Source: Clostridium bornimense (lineage in GTDB: Bacteria > Bacillota > Clostridia > Clostridiales > Clostridiaceae). From it: a stretch of DNA of 64,000 bases. Every line of letters begins with the position of its first letter. Position 1 is the first letter of the stretch. The stretch is from the NCBI RefSeq assembly GCF_018917145.1, contig NZ_JAHLOD010000003.1:59114-123113 (forward strand). Reading direction: 5' to 3'. A program made the position numbers and the translations under genes. Below the pieces are notes generated by a model. The model made no database searches, was not told the DNA's origin, and saw only the letters and a program-made list of their open reading frames with translations. This document shows positions 1 through 8,044 of the stretch, in pieces.

Positions 1-437
1 ATTTAGCTATAATATTAGTGTCATTATATATGTTCATTTTGAAAACGATTAGAGTGGCGAAGTATGGAAAAGGTGTTTTCAAATTGAACTCAACAAAGTG
101 TAAAAAGGATATAAAAGCTAAAAAAGAATTTTTAGTTCCTGTAGCGCCATTTTTAGAAGATGATAAAGTATATCTTCCACTAACAGTTGTAGCAAGATTA
201 ATTGGAATTAAAAATATAACTGAAAGCGAAGATTATAAATTAATAATAAAGTTTTCAGGTAAAAATATTAAAGTAGATAAAGACAATATCGTAACTCTCT
301 CAAACGGGTATAATAATAGAAAAAGGTTTTCTGATGTTCAAGTAAGAAATAATCATGTTATGATAGAAAGTAGAATTTTAAGAGATTTATTTGGAATACA
401 TGTTGAGATAGTTAATGATAATGTAATTTTGAGATAA
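1..437 (+). CDS. Membrane-anchored stalk-domain protein, 5' end outside window
   Basis: The frame is open to the left edge, so this is the C-terminal part of a longer gene. A GTG at 18 could be read as a start, but it has no ribosome site and the codons before it continue a hydrophobic stretch (LAIILVSLYMFIL) that looks like a signal or membrane anchor. The remaining residues resemble the copper amine oxidase N-terminal-like stalk domain found on many clostridial surface proteins: two strand-rich units with the LPL and I-x-x-R-x-L-R-D-L-F type motifs (YLPLTVVARLIG, then MIESRILRDLFG). These domains are structural and do not imply copper or amine oxidation. It is separated from the motor genes by a terminator at 441-466, so co-transcription is not supported. 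The domain call is moderately confident; the role is unknown. Confidence 0.55.
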   Translation, partial: LAIILVSLYMFILKTIRVAKYGKGVFKLNSTKCKKDIKAKKEFLVPVAPFLEDDKVYLPLTVVARLIGIKNITESEDYKLIIKFSGKNIKVDKDNIVTLSNGYNNRKRFSDVQVRNNHVMIESRILRDLFGIHVEIVNDNVILR

Positions 438-440
438 TTA

Positions 441-466
441 AAAGTCCAGTAATGGACTTTTTTTTT
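441..466 (+). terminator. Rho-independent terminator
   Basis: An 8-bp perfect stem (AAAGTCCA / TGGACTTT) with a four-base loop is followed by a run of T. It lies 4 bases after the stop of the stalk-domain gene. Confidence 0.85.
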
Positions 467-503
467 ATGTCTTCTCATATGAATATATAAAGGAGGAGAT
501 AAT

Positions 504-1400
504 ATGTTTTTTCAGCAATCTTTAATAGGAGTGTTTATATGCATATTTATTATGATATTGGCTATAAGTTATATAGTAATGGCTATTTTGGTAAGAAAGG
601 TATATTTTAAAGCAATAGAAGATATTAATATTAGAAAATCGAAAGGAGAACCAGGAAATTCTATATTGGTAAAAGAAACTATTAATACTTTTAATGAATA
701 TTTAAAAAATGGAATAAGAAATATAAATACTGAAGCTTTAATAGATGAAAAAATACCTACAAGAGTTTGCAATATGGAAAATTATATGAAGTATATAATA
801 TCTACAGTAATTGTTTTAGGGTTATTAGGTACATTTATGGGATTAACAGGTTCTATAGGTTCAATACATAAAGTAATAGATAATATAATAACAGAAGGCG
901 GAAATATAGATGAGTTTCTAAGTGGAATTTCTATACCATTAAGTTCAATGTCAACGGCATTTTTTACTTCAATAACAGGTATATTATCTTCAATATTATT
1001 AAGAGCAATAGCAATAGCTACATATATACCAAGTAGAGAAAAATATTATACCATTATGGAGAATTATTTAGATAATATATTATTAGCTGAAAGAGATTCT
1101 GATTTTGAAAGGTTATTATTAAACTTAACTAAAAATATGAATACAGCTATGAGAAACATGTGTGATAACATAAGTGGAACATTTGAAAGAGAACTTCAAT
1201 CATTAACTAGACCAATTAATGATTTTAAAAAATCTGTGGATGCATTAAGAAGAATTAGTGAAAAAAATGAAATTGCTACAAGAAATCTAAGTTCCAATAT
1301 AGATAAATATTCTACAGCTATTGAAAGCCAACGATTAAATAAATTTATGGATGATATGTATAGGTTGGTGGGTGATATAGATGAGAAAAATAAGAAGTAA
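504..1400 (+). CDS. MotA/TolQ/ExbB-family proton-channel protein, ZorA-like
   Basis: This is the stator-channel half of an ion-driven motor. Three membrane segments are visible: about residues 5-30, 93-115 (with VLGLLGTFMGLTGSI) and 146-172 (SSMSTAFFTSITGILSSIL). The second and third carry the small-residue pattern typical of MotA, TolQ, ExbB and ZorA. A cytoplasmic loop lies between the first two, and a roughly 95-residue polar helical tail follows the third. An AGGAGG site at 491-496 fixes the ATG. The stop overlaps the next gene by 20 bases, so the two should be translated together, as is usual for channel/OmpA pairs. At 298 residues it is much shorter than the ZorA proteins of Zorya defence, which have long coiled-coil tails. 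No flagellar, Tol or Ton genes are nearby. Family is secure; the biological job is unknown. Confidence 0.8.
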   Translation: MFFQQSLIGVFICIFIMILAISYIVMAILVRKVYFKAIEDINIRKSKGEPGNSILVKETINTFNEYLKNGIRNINTEALIDEKIPTRVCNMENYMKYIISTVIVLGLLGTFMGLTGSIGSIHKVIDNIITEGGNIDEFLSGISIPLSSMSTAFFTSITGILSSILLRAIAIATYIPSREKYYTIMENYLDNILLAERDSDFERLLLNLTKNMNTAMRNMCDNISGTFERELQSLTRPINDFKKSVDALRRISEKNEIATRNLSSNIDKYSTAIESQRLNKFMDDMYRLVGDIDEKNKK

Positions 1401-2079
1401 AAAAGATATAGAATTTAATTATTGGCCATCATTTGTTGATGTAATGAGTTCTATAGCTTTAGTGTGCATATTTATGATGATAATTTTTACTACATTAATT
1501 TATGGAAAGTATAGTAACTTAAAAAATACATATGGCAAATTTGATGATATAGGGAAAAATAGGGCATTATTATATGAAAAAATAGAGAGTGAATTAAAGC
1601 CACAATTAGGGGAATATATCACTTTTGATAAAAATAATGGAGTAATAGAAATAAATACGGAGATACTTTTTGATGTAGATTCTTATGAATTAACCGATAA
1701 GGGAAAAGATTTATCAAGATTATTAGGAAATGTATTAATAGAATTTTTATCTAACGATAAGTATAAAGATAAAATAGATTCAATTGAAGTTATAGGACAT
1801 ACTGATAATACATATACGGGAGAATATAATAGGTTTTTATCTACAGATAGAGCATGTGCATTTGTAAATGAAATGTTATCAAGTCAAGATGAGAATAAGT
1901 ATGGGAAGTATTTCAAGGCATCAGGGATGAGCAAGTTTTTACCTAAGGCTGGTACAGTAGAAAATCAGACAACAGAAGAAGAAGATCTTAATAGAAGAAT
2001 TGAAGTAGCTATAAATTTCAATGATAGTGATATAGAAGAGTCAATTAGAACATTCTTTTCTAAGAATAATAAGTATTAA
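1381..2079 (+). CDS. MotB/OmpA-family peptidoglycan-binding motor protein, ZorB-like
   Basis: The protein has one membrane helix near its N-terminus (about residues 18-42) that begins with WPSFVDVMSSIAL. The Asp at that position matches the ion-carrying Asp of MotB and ZorB. A linker and a C-terminal OmpA-like domain follow, with the peptidoglycan-binding signature GHTDNT (about residue 139), N-x-x-L-S-x-x-R-A, and NRRIEVAI near the end. The expected topology is a short cytoplasmic N-terminus, one helix packed in the channel formed by the preceding protein, and a domain gripping the cell wall. It overlaps the preceding gene by 20 bases. The spacing and the Asp motif look closer to ZorB than to flagellar MotB, but that is by eye. 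No ZorC, ZorD or ZorE homologue follows. Confidence 0.8.
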   Translation: MRKIRSKKDIEFNYWPSFVDVMSSIALVCIFMMIIFTTLIYGKYSNLKNTYGKFDDIGKNRALLYEKIESELKPQLGEYITFDKNNGVIEINTEILFDVDSYELTDKGKDLSRLLGNVLIEFLSNDKYKDKIDSIEVIGHTDNTYTGEYNRFLSTDRACAFVNEMLSSQDENKYGKYFKASGMSKFLPKAGTVENQTTEEEDLNRRIEVAINFNDSDIEESIRTFFSKNNKY

Positions 2080-2086
2080 TATATTA

Positions 2087-2286
2087 AGGCACAGGTATAT
2101 GTCTGGGCACAAGGCACAGTTGTGGATGATGCTGTCGCACAAAGAAGCTAGAGATCAAGAGTGTGGCAGTTTTATATACGCACTCGATATATCTATAAAC
2201 ATAACTTGTGCCCTGTGCCATCTAACATGTGATCTAGTAAAAGGAGGTATCGCTAACAACTTTTTAGTTGTTAATGCGACACCTCC
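2087..2286 (+). repeat. Composite intergenic repeat, copy 1
   Basis: This stretch holds GGCACAAGGCACAGTTGTGG-type GT-rich sequence. A CTGTCGCAC...GTGTGGCAG hairpin follows near 2132-2170, then a segment like TATACGCACTCGATATATCT that matches 20780-20810. It ends in a palindrome at 2243-2286 (GGAGGTATCGCTAACAAC / GTTGTTAATGCGACACCTCC, imperfect). It closely matches 20486-21001 in the same orientation, and 14581-14775 and 30689-30920 inverted. It sits between the convergent ends of the motor genes and the carboxypeptidase gene, so the terminal palindrome may act as a terminator for both. An open frame inside it (2099-2332) is an artefact of the repeat. Confidence 0.75.
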
Positions 2287-2290
2287 AATT

Positions 2291-3655
2291 TTATCTTTTA
2301 AATTTATTTTGTGTATTAATAATATATTTTGATTGAGTATTATTCTTTTTTCTTTTCTTAAGTAAATATATGATACTTACAATTGATATTATAAGAAGTA
2401 TAATTAAAATCATTACGCTATATTTTATTATCTTAAACCACTTATAGTAAGATTGATTTTCACTTAAAATAGTTTTCTTGTAAACAGATGAATACACAGG
2501 AATTTCTATAGTGTTTTCTTTTTCTTTAATAGTAATTGATCCGACAGGATCAGTATTATTCTTTCTAAAAACATCAGCTTTAACGTTATATTCAATCTTG
2601 GTATTTTTTTCGTTAAAGTCATTGTCATATATCTTTACATTATCTTTTATATAAAGATCAACATTTTTTGTTTTTTCAGGGCCAAAAGTTTTAAAAACTT
2701 TATAGTTTACATCTATAGATCCAACAGATGCATTTTTAGTAAATTCTACAGAATCGTTACTGTTGAATTTATGACCAGAGTAGATAGATTTTTTTGCAGC
2801 GTAAGAATAATCTATAATAGACTTCATATCTGCAAAAGAATCTTCAGAAGAAGGAGCGAAAAGGACTACCCCCAGCATCTTTCTATTATCTCTTTCAAAT
2901 AATGATGTTAAACATCTGCCTGCTTTATCAGTAAAACCTGTTTTACTAGCAATGCATGTACTATCTGTTAATTCAGGAAAATCTCCATTTATAAATCTAT
3001 TAGTATTTCGTAAATCCACTTCACCATTTCCAAAGTCATGCTTGTAATGTGGTGTTTTAGATACAGCAAGAATTTCAGGAACAGTATAGGCTTTTCTTGC
3101 TAATAAAGATATATCATAAGCAGTAGTTTGATGTTCTGAAGTATTAGTATCTAAGCCACTAGCTGATACAAAGTGGGTATTTTCCATATGAAGTTCTTTT
3201 GCTTTTTTATTCATCATCTCTACAAACTTTGAAGTGTCACCATTAGATACAGTTGGAATATTTGTAGCAATAGTTTCAGCTATATCATTAGTGGAAGCTA
3301 TTAAAATACAGTTCAAGGCTTCCTCCGCTGTTAATTTTTGACCCACAGTTAAATGAGTATATTCATATAAAGCAGAAGGTTCTTGCATCAATGTATAAGG
3401 TTCTATTTCTATAGTGTCTGTTGGTGCTTTATTTTCTGTTAAAAGTAAAGCTGTCATAAGTTTTGTTATAGAAGCAGGAAAGGCTTTCTCTTCAGCATTT
3501 TTAGAATAAATTATATCTCCAGTTTCTACATCCACTACAATAGCATATTTACTAGATATTTCAGGATAATCTACAGTATTTGCTTTTACATGTATAGGAT
3601 TCAATATTGTAGTAGATACTAATAGAACTGATAATAATATACTTTTTATTTTCAT
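2291..3655 (-). CDS. D-alanyl-D-alanine carboxypeptidase (PBP5/DacF class)
   Basis: A serine DD-carboxypeptidase of peptidase family S11 that trims the terminal D-Ala of peptidoglycan stem peptides outside the membrane. The three active-site boxes are present: SITK (about residues 62-65), STN in ILIASTNDIA, and KTG in ASKTGFT. A signal peptide covers about residues 1-26 (MKIKSILLSVLLVSTTIL). The family's C-terminal beta domain follows the catalytic domain. The protein ends in a true membrane helix (SVMILIILLIISIVSIIYLL) and a basic tail, rather than the amphipathic anchor of classic PBP5. I start at 3655 because AAGGTGATT lies eight bases upstream and the signal peptide then begins correctly; a longer frame from 3703 lacks a ribosome site. 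DacF or DacB are possible names, and sporulation or vegetative use cannot be told. Confidence 0.9.
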   Translation of the reverse strand: MKIKSILLSVLLVSTTILNPIHVKANTVDYPEISSKYAIVVDVETGDIIYSKNAEEKAFPASITKLMTALLLTENKAPTDTIEIEPYTLMQEPSALYEYTHLTVGQKLTAEEALNCILIASTNDIAETIATNIPTVSNGDTSKFVEMMNKKAKELHMENTHFVSASGLDTNTSEHQTTAYDISLLARKAYTVPEILAVSKTPHYKHDFGNGEVDLRNTNRFINGDFPELTDSTCIASKTGFTDKAGRCLTSLFERDNRKMLGVVLFAPSSEDSFADMKSIIDYSYAAKKSIYSGHKFNSNDSVEFTKNASVGSIDVNYKVFKTFGPEKTKNVDLYIKDNVKIYDNDFNEKNTKIEYNVKADVFRKNNTDPVGSITIKEKENTIEIPVYSSVYKKTILSENQSYYKWFKIIKYSVMILIILLIISIVSIIYLLKKRKKNNTQSKYIINTQNKFKR

Positions 3656-4204
3656 AATTGTAATCACCTTTTTTATATTAATTGCTATTATAAAGTATAT
3701 CATTTACAAAGAATATACTCAATTACTAGTTAAATGATTAAAAATATTTGAATTTTCAGAAAAGTCTTTAAATTCAAATAACAATTTGGTAAAATATTAC
3801 TGTGAACGTGTCCAGCGCAAAGTTAATTGTTAACAGAAATTTATAAAATATAACATCAAGTAAGGAAAAAATTATACGAAAATTTTATCAAGTAATATTT
3901 ATTGGAAAAGAAAAAATATATATGGATACTATGTTATTAATTGTAATGGATTAGTAGTGAAAGATTTAAAAGTGATAAGATACCAGTATAAATAGACTTA
4001 GAAATTAAGGGATTGGAAATATCATCAGCTATATTTCTAAACCTTATAAAATATAAATAAAAAAGAGAAAACGTAGGTTACAACGTGAGATATGTAAAAA
4101 GTATCTAATAAATAAGAAGGGAGATAGTTGCTGCAAAACAAGTAACATTATAAAAGCTTTAATATAGTTTTATGAACTTTTATAAGTTTTCAGTGATGAT
4201 TAAT
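3656..4204. other. Gene-free interval between the carboxypeptidase gene and ndk
   Basis: About 550 bases have no credible gene on either strand. The only clear structure is an 11-bp perfect inverted repeat, TATTTGAATTT at 3745-3755 and AAATTCAAATA at 3770-3780, about 90-125 bases upstream of the carboxypeptidase start. A GGGAG motif near 4119-4123 is not followed by a usable frame. The rest is AT-rich and I recognise no riboswitch or RNA family in it. Confidence 0.5.
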
Positions 4205-4606
4205 ATGATGGAAAGAACTTTAGCATTAGTAAAACCAGATGGGGTAGAAAGATGTTTAATAGGGGAAGTAATTGCTCATTATGAAAGAAAAGGACTTCAT
4301 ATAGCAGATATCAAAATGGTTGTACCAACTAGAGAATTAGTAGAAGAACATTATAAAGAACATAAAGGAAAAGACTTTTTTAACGAGTTAGTGGATTATT
4401 TAGCAGGAAACAATGTAGTAGCAATGATAGTAGAAGGAACTAACGCTGTAAATGTAGTAAGAAAAGTTAATGGTAATAAAAATCCACTAGAAGCAGACCT
4501 TGGAAGTATAAGAGGAAAATATGCTTTTGAAACTACTAAAAACTTAGTTCATGCATCCGATTGTATTGAGACAGCTAAAAGAGAAATAGCTTTATGGTTT
4601 AAATAA
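4205..4606 (+). CDS. ndk: Nucleoside-diphosphate kinase
   Basis: Transfers the gamma phosphate of ATP to nucleoside diphosphates through a phosphohistidine, in the cytoplasm. The N-terminal ERTLALVKPDGV motif and the active-site motif NLVHASD (His about residue 115 counted from MERT) are intact. With the start at the ATG-ATG pair (4205/4208) the protein is 132-133 residues, the normal family size. A longer frame from 4172 adds twelve residues not typical of the family. The ribosome site is weak at all candidates, so start choice rests on homology to the family N-terminus. It is monocistronic: a hairpin with a T run follows at 4641-4686. Confidence 0.93.
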   Translation: MMERTLALVKPDGVERCLIGEVIAHYERKGLHIADIKMVVPTRELVEEHYKEHKGKDFFNELVDYLAGNNVVAMIVEGTNAVNVVRKVNGNKNPLEADLGSIRGKYAFETTKNLVHASDCIETAKREIALWFK

Positions 4607-4640
4607 AATAGTAGTGGGGAAAATACTATAATTTTTATAG

Positions 4641-4686
4641 AGGGTATCGTAATAATAAATGAAAATTTGTTAACGGTACCTTTTTT
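4641..4686 (+). terminator. Terminator of ndk, member of the CTAACAAAT palindrome family
   Basis: The imperfect palindrome AGGGTATCGT...ATTTGTTAACGGTACC is followed by six T. Its arm sequences are related to the palindromes at 14584-14625, 30689-30730 and 36021-36060. Confidence 0.7.
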
Positions 4687-4825
4687 GTATATACCTTATT
4701 GTATAATTTTGATTTTAAATATTAAATTCTAATAGATTCTGCAGGAATTTCCTACAAAACTGTGAATAATACACTGATAGTAATATCTTTATATACATAT
4801 AGATTGATAAAATGTAAAAAAATTC

Positions 4826-4854
4826 TTGACTTAAATGTAAAAAGAAGGTACAAT
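4826..4854 (+). promoter_or_regulatory. Sigma-A promoter of cymR
   Basis: TTGACT at 4826-4831 and TACAAT at 4849-4854 are separated by 17 bases, about 35-40 bases before the cymR ribosome site. Confidence 0.75.
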
Positions 4855-4895
4855 CATATTAAACAAATAGGAAAAGTAAGAATGAGGTGAGGACA

Positions 4896-5327
4896 CTGAA
4901 GATTTCAACAAAAGGAATATATGGATTAAAGGCTTTAGTTGATTTAGCAATATATTCAAAAGAGGATATCGTGACATTAAAGAGTATCAGTGAGAGACAA
5001 AATATTTCTGAAAGATATTTAGAACAAATTTTTTCATTGCTTAGAAAAAGCAAAATAATAGTAGGAAAAAAAGGATCACAAGGTGGATATTCTTTAGATG
5101 TAAATCCAGAGGATACAACGATATATACAGTACTTAAAGCATTAGAAGGAGACTTTTTACAAATGTCTTCAGTAGAAAGTGATGATAAATTAGATAAAGT
5201 TCTTGAGGAATTAGTATGGAATAAATTAGATGAATCTATAACTAATTTTTTATGTAGTGTTACATTACAAGATTTAATAGATGAATATAAAGAGGATGAA
5301 AAAGATCCATTTATGTATTATATATAA
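4896..5327 (+). CDS. cymR: Rrf2-family transcriptional regulator, CymR-like
   Basis: A small winged-helix repressor that in Bacillus and Staphylococcus works with CysK to control cysteine uptake and synthesis. The N-terminus KISTKGIYGLKALVDLA, the SERYLEQIFSLLRK recognition region and the C-terminal MYYI match CymR closely. The three-Cys cluster of IscR is absent; only one Cys is present. The first residue of the family, Met before KIST, falls on a CTG codon at 4896. The Shine-Dalgarno GAGGTGAGG (4885-4893) is correctly placed for that codon. A GTG at 4887 lies inside the Shine-Dalgarno and has no ribosome site of its own. It is 55 bases upstream of cysK, which fits the known CymR-CysK partnership. 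Function by homology is good; the non-AUG start is inference. Confidence 0.85.
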   Translation: MKISTKGIYGLKALVDLAIYSKEDIVTLKSISERQNISERYLEQIFSLLRKSKIIVGKKGSQGGYSLDVNPEDTTIYTVLKALEGDFLQMSSVESDDKLDKVLEELVWNKLDESITNFLCSVTLQDLIDEYKEDEKDPFMYYI

Positions 5328-5382
5328 TTTTTTTAAACAGAATACCTAGTAAGACGATAGAAATAGTAAGGAGTGAATAAAA

Positions 5383-6309
5383 ATGAAAATTGCTAAAAAT
5401 TATATTGAATTAGTGGGAAAGACACCTTTATTAGAGTTAGGAAAGTACTCAAAAAATAATAAGTTGAATGGAAAGATTATCGCTAAATTAGAAGAATATA
5501 ATCCAACTGGAAGTGTAAAAGACAGAATAGCATTAGCTATGGTGGAAGATGCTGAAAAGAAAGGATTATTAAAAGAAGATTCAGTAATAATTGAACCAAC
5601 ATCAGGTAACACAGGAATTGGACTAGCTTTTGTTGGAGCTGTTAAAGGATATAGAGTTATATTAACTATGCCAGAAACAATGAGTGTAGAAAGAAGAAAA
5701 ATACTAAAGGCTTATGGAGCAGAATTAGTATTAACTCCCGGTAGTGAAGGAATGAAAGGAGCAATAAAGAAAGCTGAAGAACTAGGAAAAGAGATTCCCA
5801 ATGCTTTTATACCACAACAATTCACAAATCCGTCCAATCCAGAGTATCATAAAAAGACTACAGGAGTTGAAATTTGGGAAGATACTGATGGAAAAGTTGA
5901 TGTTGTAATAGCTGGAGTAGGTACTGGTGGAACTATTTCAGGAATAGGGGAGTATTTGAAAAGTAAAAATCCAAATGTAAAAGTTATTGCTGTAGAGCCT
6001 AAGGATTCACCAGTATTATCAGGTGGTAAACCGGGATCACATAAGATACAAGGAATAGGAGCTGGATTTGTTCCAGATAATTTTTATAAAGATGTTATAG
6101 ATGAGATAATACAAGTATCAAATGAAGATGCATTTAAAACTGTAAAAGAATTAGCAAAAACAGAAGGAGTTTTAGCAGGAATATCTTCAGGAGCAGCTGT
6201 ATATGCAGCAAAACTTGTAGCTGAAAGAGAATTAGGAAAAAATATTGTTGTAATTTTACCAGATACAGGACTTAGATATCTTTCTACACCTGTATTCGAT
6301 GAAGTATAA
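5383..6309 (+). CDS. cysK: O-acetylserine sulfhydrylase (cysteine synthase A)
   Basis: A PLP enzyme that makes cysteine from O-acetylserine and sulfide. The PLP lysine lies in NPTGSVKDR (K46). The TSGNTG substrate loop and the glycine-rich phosphate loop GTGGTISG are present. At 308 residues it has full family length, and the ATG follows AAGGAG at 5368-5373. It probably shares the cymR promoter. Pairing with a CymR-type regulator suggests CysK also acts as the cysteine-status sensor for that repressor, as shown in Bacillus subtilis. No separate terminator is obvious before the trp promoter, which begins 20 bases after its stop. Confidence 0.95.
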   Translation: MKIAKNYIELVGKTPLLELGKYSKNNKLNGKIIAKLEEYNPTGSVKDRIALAMVEDAEKKGLLKEDSVIIEPTSGNTGIGLAFVGAVKGYRVILTMPETMSVERRKILKAYGAELVLTPGSEGMKGAIKKAEELGKEIPNAFIPQQFTNPSNPEYHKKTTGVEIWEDTDGKVDVVIAGVGTGGTISGIGEYLKSKNPNVKVIAVEPKDSPVLSGGKPGSHKIQGIGAGFVPDNFYKDVIDEIIQVSNEDAFKTVKELAKTEGVLAGISSGAAVYAAKLVAERELGKNIVVILPDTGLRYLSTPVFDEV

Positions 6310-6328
6310 TATTTTTCAAAAAAAGTTG

Positions 6329-6356
6329 TTGACAAATTAAGTACTAGGAATATAAT
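6329..6356 (+). promoter_or_regulatory. Sigma-A promoter of the trp operon
   Basis: TTGACA at 6329-6334 and TATAAT at 6351-6356 have a 16-base spacer, immediately upstream of the T-box leader. Transcription should start near 6363. Confidence 0.85.
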
Positions 6357-6362
6357 GTAATT

Positions 6363-6648
6363 AAGATAAACGAAACAAATCTATGAGTAAGAGGAGTAGA
6401 TTAAGAATTAATTTTTAGAGAGTCGATGGTTGGTGTAAATCGATAATTAATCTTTATTGAATGGACTTACGAGAGGAAACTGAAATTTTCTAGATGAAAA
6501 GAGTAGGGGACACGGCTTCCACCGTTAACAGGATAGGATATGTTAGTATCTAAAAAGAGATATGAATATGCAAAGGCATATTTGTAATAGAGGTGGCACC
6601 GCGATTTCAAGCCCTCTACGCTTAGGCGTAGAGGGCTTTTGTTTTTTT
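6363..6648 (+). ncRNA. T-box leader sensing uncharged tRNA-Trp
   Basis: A classic T-box riboswitch. The conserved T-box AGGTGGCACCGCG lies at 6591-6603. A strong terminator, GCCCTCTACGC / GCGTAGAGGGC at 6611-6636, follows with a T run to 6648. At the base of Stem I the codon TGG (6462-6464) sits in the specifier position just before CTTAC, which pairs with GTAAG at 6387-6391. TGG is the tryptophan codon. The antiterminator bulge reads TGGC (6594-6597), complementary to a GCCA acceptor end, as expected for tRNA-Trp with discriminator G. Uncharged tRNA-Trp should stabilise the antiterminator and switch on the whole trp operon. Confidence 0.95.
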
Positions 6649-6667
6649 AAGAAAAGGAGGTAAGAAA

Positions 6668-8044
6668 ATGAATATAGAAGTTTTGTATTTAGGTGAAGAT
6701 AAGAAGTTGTCATATAAGTTACTAAATGGTGATGAAGAAACACCAATAACATTATTTAAGAGACTTAAGGGACAAAACAAAGTGATACTTGAAAGTGCAC
6801 TAGGAGGAAGATATTCAATACTAGCATCTAATCCTTATAAAAAAGTTAAAAGTTATGGAAATAAAATAGAAATTACGACAAAGAATAAAGTTGAAGTTTT
6901 AGAAAAAGATATTTTATCATTTTTAGAAGAAGAGATAGAGTTTGATGTAAAAACTTATGAGAAGTTTCCTTTTCTAGGGGGAGCATTGGGGTATATTGGT
7001 TATGATGAAAAAGCAACTTATGAGAAAGTTAAATTTAATAATCCAGATACACTTGGGGTACCAAAATCATATTTGATGTTTTATGAAAAATTTATTATCT
7101 TTGATCATTATTTTAATAATTATTATTTATGCATAGTAACAGATATAAATGAAGATGTGGCAGATGAGGATTTCAGTTTCATTAGTAAGGATAATGTTTA
7201 TACGGAAAAGAAGTCTATTAGTGAAGAAAATGATTTTACTAGTAATATGACTAAAGATTCATTTAAGAATATGGTAAGTAAGTGCAAAGAATATATAGTT
7301 CGTGGTGATGTTTTTCAAGTTGTTCCATCGCAAAGAATAACAAAAAAATATGTAAAAGATGAATTTAGTATATATAGAAAATTAAGAAGAACAAATCCTT
7401 CACCATATATGTTTTATATGGATTTTGAAGAATTTAAAATCGTAGGTTCATCACCAGAACGGTTAGTAAAGGTTAGTGATGGGATAGTTAGTACAAATCC
7501 TATTGCAGGAACAAGACCAAGAGGAATTAATCCAGAAGAAGATTTGAAACTAGAAGAAGAATTAAAAAATGATGAAAAAGAAAGAGCAGAACATTTAATG
7601 TTGGTGGATTTAGGAAGAAATGATATAGGAAAAATATCAGAGATAGGAACTGTAGAAGTAAATAAGTTTATGGTGATAGAAAAATATAAAAGAGTAATGC
7701 ATTTAGTATCAGAAGTAAAAGGAAAATTAAAAAAAGATATATCAAAGTTAGATGCACTAAAAAGTATTATGCCAGCAGGAACATTAAGTGGAGCACCAAA
7801 AGTAAGAGCTATGGAAATTATAGAAGAATTAGAACCATGTGCTAGAAGGATATATGGTGGAGCTATAGGATATTTTTCTAATGGTGGAGATTTTGATACT
7901 TGTATAGCAATAAGAACAATTATATTTAAAGATGGACTAGCTCATGTTCAAGGTGGAGCAGGTATTGTTTATGATTCAGATGAAGATAAGGAATATGAGG
8001 AATCAGTTAATAAAGCAAGAGCTCTTTTGGAGGTGATTCAATGA
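6668..8044 (+). CDS. trpE: Anthranilate synthase component I
   Basis: Converts chorismate and ammonia to anthranilate, the first step of tryptophan synthesis, with TrpG supplying ammonia. The N-terminal ILESALGGRYS segment matches the region that binds tryptophan for feedback inhibition. The chorismate-binding core motifs are intact (NPSPYMFYMDF, SSPERLV, PIAGTRPRG, MPAGTLSGAPKVRAMEII, YGGAIGYF). It has 458 residues. An AGGAGG at about 6655 precedes the ATG. The stop overlaps trpG by four bases (ATGA), giving translational coupling. It is the first gene of a seven-gene operon controlled by the T-box. Confidence 0.96.
   Translation: MNIEVLYLGEDKKLSYKLLNGDEETPITLFKRLKGQNKVILESALGGRYSILASNPYKKVKSYGNKIEITTKNKVEVLEKDILSFLEEEIEFDVKTYEKFPFLGGALGYIGYDEKATYEKVKFNNPDTLGVPKSYLMFYEKFIIFDHYFNNYYLCIVTDINEDVADEDFSFISKDNVYTEKKSISEENDFTSNMTKDSFKNMVSKCKEYIVRGDVFQVVPSQRITKKYVKDEFSIYRKLRRTNPSPYMFYMDFEEFKIVGSSPERLVKVSDGIVSTNPIAGTRPRGINPEEDLKLEEELKNDEKERAEHLMLVDLGRNDIGKISEIGTVEVNKFMVIEKYKRVMHLVSEVKGKLKKDISKLDALKSIMPAGTLSGAPKVRAMEIIEELEPCARRIYGGAIGYFSNGGDFDTCIAIRTIIFKDGLAHVQGGAGIVYDSDEDKEYEESVNKARALLEVIQ

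Noticed and set aside
504..2079. Complete Zorya defence system
   Set aside because: Only the motor pair is present. No ZorC, ZorD or ZorE-like gene lies on either side, and the channel protein lacks the long tail.
2099..2332. Plus-strand frame of 77 codons
   Set aside because: It lies in a composite repeat. A similar peptide is encoded in another copy at 20883-21071, so the similarity reflects the repeat and not a gene.
3796..4140. Riboswitch or small RNA before ndk
   Set aside because: I searched for c-di-GMP, T-box, SAM and purine motifs by eye and saw no matching core.
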